Assembly: GCF_003602235.1 (NCBI RefSeq)
Contig: NZ_QZVS01000072.1
Location: 1-58,402 of the forward strand
Direction of reading: 5' to 3'
DNA: 58,402 nt
DNA from: Cryobacterium melibiosiphilum
Lineage (GTDB): Bacteria > Actinomycetota > Actinomycetes > Actinomycetales > Microbacteriaceae
Of this stretch, positions 52,463 to 58,402 are shown piece after piece (within the stretch, counting starts at the first letter, position 1; every line of letters starts with the position of its first letter). A model generated the notes under the pieces. The model worked only from the letters and a program-made list of their open reading frames with translations, had not been told where the DNA came from and ran no database searches. Made by a program: the position numbers and the translations under genes.

Positions 52463-52723
52463 ATGACCACCAAGCTCACCGGCATCATTGATCCGCCCAT
52501 CGACGACCTGCTCTCCAAGGTCGACTCGAAGTACGCCCTCGTGATCTTCGCGTCGAAGCGCGCGCGTCAGATCAACGATTACTACGCCGACCTGCACGAA
52601 GGCAGCCTGTTCGACAACGTCGGACCGCTCGTCGACTCGACCGTCGACGACAAGCCCCTCTCCGTCGCCCTGCGCGAGATCAACGAGGACAAGCTCACCT
52701 CACGCCCGATCGTCGAGCCGTAA
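52463..52723 (+). CDS. rpoZ: RNA polymerase omega subunit
   Basis: Small subunit that helps assemble RNA polymerase. The 86-residue product has [28 protein letters not shown], the omega signature, and the C-terminal [15 protein letters not shown]. The ATG at 52463 follows AAAGGAG at good spacing; the frame upstream of it (from 52430) adds 11 residues that read through this ribosome-binding site. It is followed by coaBC after 38 bases, as in mycobacteria. Confidence 0.95.
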   Translation: MTTKLTGIIDPPIDDLLSKVDSKYALVIFASKRARQINDYYADLHEGSLFDNVGPLVDSTVDDKPLSVALREINEDKLTSRPIVEP

Positions 52724-52761
52724 CTCTCGTCATCCGTCAGGACACGGCACCAGCGCGCACG

Positions 52762-53967
52762 ATGGTGACAGCCCGCACGATTGTCGTCGGTATTACCGGT
52801 GGGATCGCAGCGTATAAGGCCGTCAGTGTCGTGCGCGCTTGTGTGTTGCACGGCGATGACGTGCACGTCATCGCAACCGAGGCCGCCCTGCGGTTCATCG
52901 GCAAACCGACCCTCGAAGCCATCAGCCGAAACCCCGTGCACACTGACCTCTACGAGGGTGTCGCCGCGGTGCGGCACGTGTCGATCGGACAGTCCGCCGA
53001 CGTCATCGTCATCGTTCCCGCGACCGCGAACACCCTCGCGAAGATCACGGCAGGCCTTGCCGACGACCTGCTCGGCAACACGATCCTCGCCAGCACCGCC
53101 CCGCTCATCGTGGCGCCGGCGATGCACACCGAGATGTGGAACAATCCCGCGACCGTCGCCAACGTGGCGACCCTGCGAGCACGCGGCGTCACCTTTGTCG
53201 GGCCGGCAATCGGTCAGCTCACCGGAACGGATGTCGGCGCCGGCCGCCTCGAAGAGCCCGAGACCATTGTCGCCGCGGTCTATGCCGTGCTGGATGCGAC
53301 GTCGACCCGGCAGGATCTGTCCGGAAAACACGTTCTGATCAGTGCCGGCGGAACCCGGGAGCCCCTCGACCCGGTGCGCTTTCTCGGAAACCGTTCCAGC
53401 GGCAAGCAGGGCGTCGCGCTGGCCGAAGCGGCCGTAGCGCGCGGGGCATCCGTCACCCTCGTCGCCGCGCACCTCGAAGTGAGCCCGCCGGGCGGTGTCA
53501 CCCTCGTCAGCGTCAGTACCGCGCTCGAGATGCACGAGCGCCTGCGCGTGCTCGCCGATACGGCCGACGTCGTGATCATGGCTGCCGCCGTGGCCGATTA
53601 CCGGCCGCGAGAGGTGCAGCAGGGAAAGATCAAGAAGGATGAGGTCGGCGACACGCTGACCCTCGAACTCGTTAAAAACCCCGACATCCTGGCCGGCCTG
53701 ACCGCCGCCCGGCGCCCGGGACAGGTCATCGTCGGCTTTGCAGCCGAGACTGAAAGCGACCCCGACGCGCTGCTCGCGCTCGCCCGCACCAAGCTCGCCC
53801 GTAAGGGCTGCGATTTCCTGGTCGTGAACCGGGTCGGCTGGTCCGAGGGCTTCGCCACAGACGGTAGTGCGATCACGGTGCTCGATCGCTCCGGAGCTAT
53901 AGTGACAGAGGCCTCCGGAACGAAAATGTCGGTGGCCACTTCTATTCTTGACGCACTCGGTTCCTAG
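52762..53967 (+). CDS. coaBC: Bifunctional phosphopantothenoylcysteine decarboxylase / phosphopantothenate-cysteine ligase
   Basis: Two consecutive steps of coenzyme A synthesis. The 401-residue protein has the FMN-binding CoaC half (IVVGITGGIAAYKAVSVVRA, VIVPATANTLAKITAGLADDLL, the active-site APAMHTEMWNNPA). The CoaB half follows (VLISAGGTREPLDPVRFLGNRSSGKQG, IMAAAVADYRP, KNPDIL, VGFAAETE). The usual PAMN is written PAMH here, as in many actinobacteria. The ribosome-binding site is weak; the ATG at 52762 and the adjacent GTG are equally placed. Confidence 0.96.
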   Translation: MVTARTIVVGITGGIAAYKAVSVVRACVLHGDDVHVIATEAALRFIGKPTLEAISRNPVHTDLYEGVAAVRHVSIGQSADVIVIVPATANTLAKITAGLADDLLGNTILASTAPLIVAPAMHTEMWNNPATVANVATLRARGVTFVGPAIGQLTGTDVGAGRLEEPETIVAAVYAVLDATSTRQDLSGKHVLISAGGTREPLDPVRFLGNRSSGKQGVALAEAAVARGASVTLVAAHLEVSPPGGVTLVSVSTALEMHERLRVLADTADVVIMAAAVADYRPREVQQGKIKKDEVGDTLTLELVKNPDILAGLTAARRPGQVIVGFAAETESDPDALLALARTKLARKGCDFLVVNRVGWSEGFATDGSAITVLDRSGAIVTEASGTKMSVATSILDALGS

Positions 53968-53976
53968 CTGTCGTCA

Positions 53977-54031
53977 CTGCTAGGCCGAGGCAGTCCACCT
54001 TTTTTCTACAGCCGCCGAATTTGCTAATAGT
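53977..54031 (+). promoter_or_regulatory. coaBC-metK gap: possible terminator and metK promoter
   Basis: ACTGC and GCAGT (53977-53995) form a short stem followed after five bases by T6, a weak terminator for coaBC. TAATAGT at 54025-54031 could be the metK -10 region, with TTCTAC (54004-54009) upstream at short spacing. No SAM-riboswitch-like structure fits in this 82-base gap. Confidence 0.3.
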
Positions 54032-54049
54032 TCAGCGCAGACGGGCCAG

Positions 54050-55243
54050 ATGAGCGAGCTTCGCCTCTTCACTTCCGAATCAGTCACCGAGGGTCACCCC
54101 GATAAGATCTGCGACCAGATCTCGGACAGCATCCTTGACGCACTCCTCACGGAGGACCCGCACAGCCGGGTCGCCGTGGAGACCCTCGTCACCACGGGCC
54201 TCGTGCACGTCGCCGGAGAGGTCTCGACCGAGGGCTACGTGGAGATCCCGTCGATCGTGCGCAAGTGCATCACCGACATCGGCTACGACTCCTCCGACGT
54301 CTGGTTCGATGGCCGCTCCTGCGGCGTCGAGATCTCCATCGGTGGCCAGTCACCCGACATCGCGCAGGGCGTCGACGACGCCTTCGAGAGCCGCGAGCAA
54401 TCCAGCGACGACGTCTTCGACCGTCAGGGCGCCGGCGACCAGGGCATCATGTTCGGCTACGCGACCCGGGAGACCCCCGAGCTGATGCCGATCCCGATCT
54501 GGATCGCGCACCGCCTCGCCGAGCAGCTCGCCGCCGTGCGCAAGAGCGGCGAACTGGACTACCTGCGCCCCGACGGTAAAACCCAGGTCACCATCGGCTA
54601 CGACGGCATCGTGCCGCGCACCGTCGAAACCGTCGTGCTGTCCACCCAGCACGCGCCATCCGTCACGACGGCCCGGCTGCGCGCCGAGGTCGAAGAGCTC
54701 GTCATTCGCCCGGTGCTCGCCCGCGTCGACCTCGATTCGTCAAAGCTGAACACCCTGATCAACCCGACAGGCCGGTTCGAGATCGGTGGCCCGCAGGGCG
54801 ACGCCGGCCTGACCGGCCGCAAGATCATCATCGACACCTACGGCGGATCCAGCCGGCACGGCGGCGGCGCCTTCAGCGGCAAGGACCCGTCGAAAGTCGA
54901 CCGCTCGGCCGCCTACGCCATGCGCTGGGTCGCCAAGAACGCCGTCGCCGCCGGGCTCGCCGAACGGCTCGAAATCCAGGTCGCCTACGCGATCGGCAAG
55001 GCTGCCCCGGTCGGCCTCTACGTGGAGACCTTTGGCACCGGCACCTTGCCCGACCATGTCATCACCGCCGCGATCCGGGAGGTCTTCGACCTGCGGCCGG
55101 CCGCGATCATCCATGATCTCGACCTGCTCCGCCCGATCTACGCGCAGACCGCGACCTACGGCCACTTCGGGCGCGAGCTGCCCGACTTCACCTGGGAGCG
55201 CCTCGACCGGGTCGACGACCTGCGTAGCGCCGCCAAGCTGTAG
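54050..55243 (+). CDS. metK: S-adenosylmethionine synthetase
   Basis: Makes S-adenosylmethionine from methionine and ATP. The 397-residue protein shows [20 protein letters not shown] (substrate loop and metal Asp), [16 protein letters not shown], the Gly-rich [19 protein letters not shown] and [20 protein letters not shown] signatures, and a C-terminal TYGHFGR. Length is typical. It starts 82 bases after coaBC; priA follows 6 bases after its stop. Confidence 0.97.
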   Translation: MSELRLFTSESVTEGHPDKICDQISDSILDALLTEDPHSRVAVETLVTTGLVHVAGEVSTEGYVEIPSIVRKCITDIGYDSSDVWFDGRSCGVEISIGGQSPDIAQGVDDAFESREQSSDDVFDRQGAGDQGIMFGYATRETPELMPIPIWIAHRLAEQLAAVRKSGELDYLRPDGKTQVTIGYDGIVPRTVETVVLSTQHAPSVTTARLRAEVEELVIRPVLARVDLDSSKLNTLINPTGRFEIGGPQGDAGLTGRKIIIDTYGGSSRHGGGAFSGKDPSKVDRSAAYAMRWVAKNAVAAGLAERLEIQVAYAIGKAAPVGLYVETFGTGTLPDHVITAAIREVFDLRPAAIIHDLDLLRPIYAQTATYGHFGRELPDFTWERLDRVDDLRSAAKL

Positions 55244-55249
55244 GGCGTC

Positions 55250-57373
55250 GTGCCGCACACCGGGCTCGTTGCACGGGTGCTCATCGATTCTCCGCTGCCC
55301 CAGCTCGACCACCTCTTCGACTATGGCATTCCCGCTGAGATGGTCGACCTTGTGACACCGGGGGTGCGGGTGCGAGTGCCGTTCCGCTCCGGCGGACGCA
55401 TCGTCGACGGCTACGTCATCGAGGTGTTCGACCGGGCCGTGGTGGCCGCCGAGGCCCAGGCCGCGGCGCGGTCGGCGACCACGTCGGCACTGGCCGCCCC
55501 CGAGGCACCGTTCCTCGGCGCGCTCAGCCCGCTCGACGGTGTCGTCTCGACCGCGGCGGTGCTGCGCCCCGAGGTGTACCGGCTGGCCCGCAGCGTGGCC
55601 GACCGGGCCGCCGGGAACGCGAGTGACGTTATTCGTCTGGGCGTGCCGCCGCGTGCGGTGCGGGTGGAGAAGGCCTGGCTGGCCGCGCGGGCCGCCTCGG
55701 CCGAGGCTCAGCAGACGGATGCCGCGGTGCCGGCGGCCGCGGACGTACTCGCCGAGCCCGCCCGCGCGCTGGTCGCACCGTTTTTCTCCGGGTACCCCAC
55801 CGGGCGGCTCGACACCGGCGTAATGAACCGGGAACGGCTCGCGGTCGCCGCGATCCCAGAGGTCATCACCCTCGCCAGCGGTCGCACGGTGGGCCGCTGG
55901 GCCGTGACCCTCGCCGAACTGGGACTGGCGACCCTCGGCACCGGGCATAGCGCGATTCTCTGCGTGCCGGACTTTCGCGACCAGGACCAACTGCAGGCCG
56001 CGCTCGACGACCTCGCGCCGACGCTCGTCGCCGACTCCGGCGTCACTCGGGTGGATGCCCGGCAGGCGAACCCTGCGCGCTACAAGGCGTTTCTCGGACT
56101 GCTCGACGACCGGCCGCGCATCATCATCGGCAACCGCTCGGCCGTCTACGCGCCGGCATTCCGCCTCGGCCTGATCGCCCTCTGGGACGACGGCGATCCG
56201 CTCTACTCCGAACCGCTCAGCCCCTACGTGCACGCGCGCGATGCCGCCCTGGTGCGCCGCGAACAGGCCGACTGCGCCCTCGTGCTGCTCAGCCACTCCC
56301 GCAGCGTCGAAGCCGAACGCCTCGTCGAGATCGGCTGGCTCGCGGCGGTGCACCCGGCGAAGAACCGGCATCCGCGGGTGATTCCCACCGATTTTCAGAG
56401 TGAGCCCGACCCGCAGGCCCGGGCCGCCCGCATCCCGTCGGCGGCGTGGCAGGCGGCGCGAGCAGCGCTTGCGCAGGGGCCCGTGCTCGTGCAGGTCGCG
56501 AGCCCCGGATACGCGCCGATGCTCGCCTGCCAGAGTTGCAAGAAGGCCGCCCGCTGCACCACCTGTCAGGGCCCGCTCGGCCTCGCCTCCCGCAGCGCGG
56601 TGCCGGCCTGCCGCTGGTGCGGCGCCCTCGCCGCCGGCTGGGCCTGCGTGCACTGCGAAGCCACGAACCTGCGGGTGACGTCGATGGGCACGGGACGCAC
56701 GGCCGAGGAGCTCGGGCGGGCGTTCCCGGGCGCCCGCGTGATCGTCGCCGACGGCGACCACACCATTCAGGAGCTCGGCCCCGAACCGGCCCTCGTGATC
56801 GCGACCCGCGGCGCCGAACCGATCCCGACCGGCGGCTACCGGGCCATCCTGCTGCTCGACGGGGAGCGGATGCTCGCCCGCGAATCCCTGCGGGTGGGGG
56901 AGGACTGCCTGCGCTGGTGGTCGAACGCGGCGGCGCTGGCCGCGCCCGGCGCATCCGTGCTGCTCGCCGGCGTCGGTGGCGCCCTCGCGAGCGCGTTGAA
57001 CGCCTGGCAGCCCGAGGTCTTCGCCGCGAGCGAGCTGAGCGACCGGCGTCAGCTGCGGTTTCCGCCGGCCGTGCGGGTCGCCTCGGTCACCGGCACCCCA
57101 AACGATGTGGCGGCGGCCCTCGCCGACCTCACCGGCCAGGTCAACGCGGGGGCGCTGCCCGGCCTCGACGTGCTCGGACCGGTCCCGGCCGAGAACGAGC
57201 AGAACCAGGTGCGGGCCGTGGTGCGCTTCGGCTACGCGAGCGGCGCCGGCGTCGCGCACAGCCTGAAGGCATCCGTCGTGCGCAATGCGGCCCGCAGACG
57301 GCGACCGAAGTCGGGCTCGTTCGTGCCGACGCCTACACTTAAGGTTCGATTCGACGATCCCGAGCTGCTCTGA
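55250..57373 (+). CDS. priA: Primosomal protein N' (PriA) without helicase motifs
   Basis: Homologue of the replication-restart factor PriA. The 707-residue protein keeps the N-terminal DNA-binding region (VARVLIDSPLPQLDHLFDYGIP, GVRVRVPFRSGGRIVDGYV). It also keeps the zinc-binding insert with eight cysteines in four CxxC pairs (CQSC, CTTC, CRWC, CVHC), and the C-terminal domain. The ATPase motifs are degraded: the Walker A position reads LGTGHSAILCVPDFRDQ with no GKT, and the DEAH box position reads LWDDGDPLY. Such inactive PriA proteins are typical of actinobacteria. It probably works as a DNA/protein-binding scaffold. The start is GTG. Confidence 0.93.
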   Translation: MPHTGLVARVLIDSPLPQLDHLFDYGIPAEMVDLVTPGVRVRVPFRSGGRIVDGYVIEVFDRAVVAAEAQAAARSATTSALAAPEAPFLGALSPLDGVVSTAAVLRPEVYRLARSVADRAAGNASDVIRLGVPPRAVRVEKAWLAARAASAEAQQTDAAVPAAADVLAEPARALVAPFFSGYPTGRLDTGVMNRERLAVAAIPEVITLASGRTVGRWAVTLAELGLATLGTGHSAILCVPDFRDQDQLQAALDDLAPTLVADSGVTRVDARQANPARYKAFLGLLDDRPRIIIGNRSAVYAPAFRLGLIALWDDGDPLYSEPLSPYVHARDAALVRREQADCALVLLSHSRSVEAERLVEIGWLAAVHPAKNRHPRVIPTDFQSEPDPQARAARIPSAAWQAARAALAQGPVLVQVASPGYAPMLACQSCKKAARCTTCQGPLGLASRSAVPACRWCGALAAGWACVHCEATNLRVTSMGTGRTAEELGRAFPGARVIVADGDHTIQELGPEPALVIATRGAEPIPTGGYRAILLLDGERMLARESLRVGEDCLRWWSNAAALAAPGASVLLAGVGGALASALNAWQPEVFAASELSDRRQLRFPPAVRVASVTGTPNDVAAALADLTGQVNAGALPGLDVLGPVPAENEQNQVRAVVRFGYASGAGVAHSLKASVVRNAARRRRPKSGSFVPTPTLKVRFDDPELL

Positions 57374-57397
57374 TTCCAGCTCGTGTAAAGGCTGCAC

Positions 57398-58315
57398 ATG
57401 AAACTGATCTTTGCCGGAACCCCCGCGGTGGCCGTGCCCAGCCTGCTCGCCCTCGCCGCGACCGACCACTCGATTGCCACCGTGATCACCCGAGCGGATG
57501 CCCCCCTCGGTCGCAAACGCACTCTCACGCCGTCCCCGGTCGCCGCCGCAGCGGAGTCGCTCGGATTCCCGGTACTCAAGACCAACCGCCTCGACGACGC
57601 CGCGACGGAGCAGATCGCCGCCCTGCGGCCCGACCTCGGCGTGATCGTCGCGTACGGCGGTATCGTGCGTGAGCCGCTCTTGTCGGTGCCGCGTCTCGGC
57701 TGGATCAACCTGCATTTCTCGCTGCTTCCGCGCTGGCGCGGCGCCAGCCCGGTGCAGCGCGCGGTGATCGCCGGCGATGAGCTGTCGGGCGCTGCGGTGT
57801 TCCAGCTCGTGCGTGAACTCGACGCCGGCGCGGTCTTCGGGCAGACCCGCGAGCCGATCGGTGCGCACACAACCTCGGGGCAGCTTCTCGAGAGCCTCAG
57901 TGTGAGCGGCGCGGAGCTGCTCGTGCGCGTCGTCGCGGCGCTGGCCGACGGCACCGCGGAGTCCGTCGAGCAGGCCGGCGAGGTCACCCTCGCCCCGAAA
58001 CTGACGATCGACGACGCCCGGGTGGACTGGACCCAGCCGGCCGACGTCGTCTACAACCGCGTGCGCGGCGTCACGCCGGAGCCCGGCGCGTTTACCACCG
58101 TCGACGGTGCACGGTTTAAGCTTCACGAGGTCGCTCCCGTTTATGACACGGCGGCCCTGCCCGCAGGCATGATCTGCGAGCGAGACAAGAAAGTGCTGGT
58201 TGGCACGGGATCGGAGCCGCTTGAGCTTCTCTCGGTGCAACCCGCCGGAAAGACGGTTATGACAGCAGCAGACTGGTGGCGCGGAATTTCGGTCTCCGAG
58301 GTGATGGCGTCATGA
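57398..58315 (+). CDS. fmt: Methionyl-tRNA formyltransferase
   Basis: Formylates initiator Met-tRNA using 10-formyl-tetrahydrofolate. The 305-residue protein begins MKLIFAGTPAVAVPSLLAL and has the folate-site INLHFSLLPRWRGASPVQRA with the catalytic Asn and His. QLVRELDAGAVFGQTREPIG contains the catalytic Asp, and a C-terminal OB-like domain follows (WTQPADVVYNRVRGVTPEPGAFT). The ATG follows AAAGG. The stop overlaps the start of the next gene (ATGA). Confidence 0.96.
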   Translation: MKLIFAGTPAVAVPSLLALAATDHSIATVITRADAPLGRKRTLTPSPVAAAAESLGFPVLKTNRLDDAATEQIAALRPDLGVIVAYGGIVREPLLSVPRLGWINLHFSLLPRWRGASPVQRAVIAGDELSGAAVFQLVRELDAGAVFGQTREPIGAHTTSGQLLESLSVSGAELLVRVVAALADGTAESVEQAGEVTLAPKLTIDDARVDWTQPADVVYNRVRGVTPEPGAFTTVDGARFKLHEVAPVYDTAALPAGMICERDKKVLVGTGSEPLELLSVQPAGKTVMTAADWWRGISVSEVMAS

Positions 58316-58402
58316 GCGCTGACCAGGGTGGCCGGCAGCGCCAGCCGCGCGTGAGCCAGCCCCGCGACGGCCAGCCGCGCCGCCCGGCGTCCGCGCGCCG
58401 GG
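58312..58402 (+). CDS. 5' end of the gene after fmt, probably 16S rRNA cytosine methyltransferase (truncated by window edge)
   Basis: The ATG overlaps the fmt TGA. Only about 30 residues are visible: MSADQGGRQRQPRVSQPRDG and a further Arg/Pro/Gln-rich stretch. Actinobacterial RsmB/Fmu proteins carry such a disordered basic N-terminus and their gene usually follows fmt. The identification therefore rests on position, not on visible motifs. Confidence 0.5.
   Translation, partial: MSADQGGRQRQPRVSQPRDGQPRRPASARR

Noticed and set aside
53968..54049. SAM riboswitch before metK
   Set aside because: The gap is only 82 bases and shows no multi-stem arrangement of known SAM riboswitches.
54740..58240. 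1166-codon open frame on the minus strand across metK, priA and fmt
   Set aside because: It is an antisense shadow produced by high GC at third codon positions. The plus-strand genes are clear family members and the antisense product is a low-complexity Arg/Gly/Asp-rich string.

Overview
The window reads as a chromosomal segment of a high-GC actinobacterium, most likely of the Microbacteriaceae. The evidence is GC-rich codon use with many GTG/TTG starts, the order thrS - HIT (Ap4A phosphorylase type) - pdxST - yebC - ruvCAB - yajC - secDF - rel known from actinobacteria, a zinc-free S4, an actinobacterial mIHF domain, and a PriA without helicase motifs. Genus and species cannot be fixed from the sequence. 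Almost everything is core housekeeping. No tRNA, rRNA, insertion sequence, prophage or CRISPR array was seen, and no gap exceeds 300 bases.

Layout. 1-610: tail of an unidentified gene, two tandem-repeat tracts and a DUF1918 protein. 614-6417: threonyl-tRNA synthetase, HIT hydrolase, PLP synthase (pdxS/pdxT), DUF1697, YebC. 6423-14586: Holliday-junction resolvasome ruvCAB, Sec auxiliary proteins yajC-secD-secF, and the stringent-response enzyme rel. 14634-17485 (minus strand): AbiEi-like protein, DUF349 protein, membrane-anchored peptidyl-prolyl isomerase. 17564-29053: rarA, rpsD, DUF948, a small membrane protein, alaS, ruvX, mltG, then aroE-aroC-aroK-aroB. 29050-37468 (minus strand): a DUF779 gene, three paralogous 507-residue aldehyde dehydrogenases and two paralogous GAF-domain regulators. 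This block sits exactly where the shikimate run would normally continue, because aroQ, efp and nusB follow only after it. 39736-42521: DsbA-like lipid-anchored or membrane thiol protein, GNAT acetyltransferase, and a PadR/membrane-protein pair. 42681-58402: complete de novo pyrimidine operon pyrR-pyrB-pyrC-(PH-like)-carA-carB-pyrF, an mIHF-guanylate kinase fusion, rpoZ, coaBC, metK, priA, fmt and the start of the next gene (rsmB by synteny).

The part most worth attention is the aldehyde dehydrogenase block. Each of the three dehydrogenase genes has its own promoter with one architecture: three GTTGC-type boxes (GCAAC read in the direction of transcription) spaced 10-11 bp, then exactly 11 bp, then a TAGCNT -10 box, then a stem-loop at the predicted 5' end of the mRNA. 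Strong hairpins end at least two of the units. This looks like an amplified, separately switched aldehyde-detoxification or alcohol-catabolism system controlled by GAF/SARP-like regulators. Other notable items are a PyrR-binding RNA element that hides the pyrR ribosome-binding site, the mIHF-Gmk fusion, a 51-nt near-perfect palindrome in front of the AbiEi-like gene, predicted leaderless starts for rarA and aroQ, five 15-nt repeats forming the RuvC N-terminus, and an apparently over-used CGGATG/CATCCG oligomer that dictates codon choice at Ala-Ser pairs.
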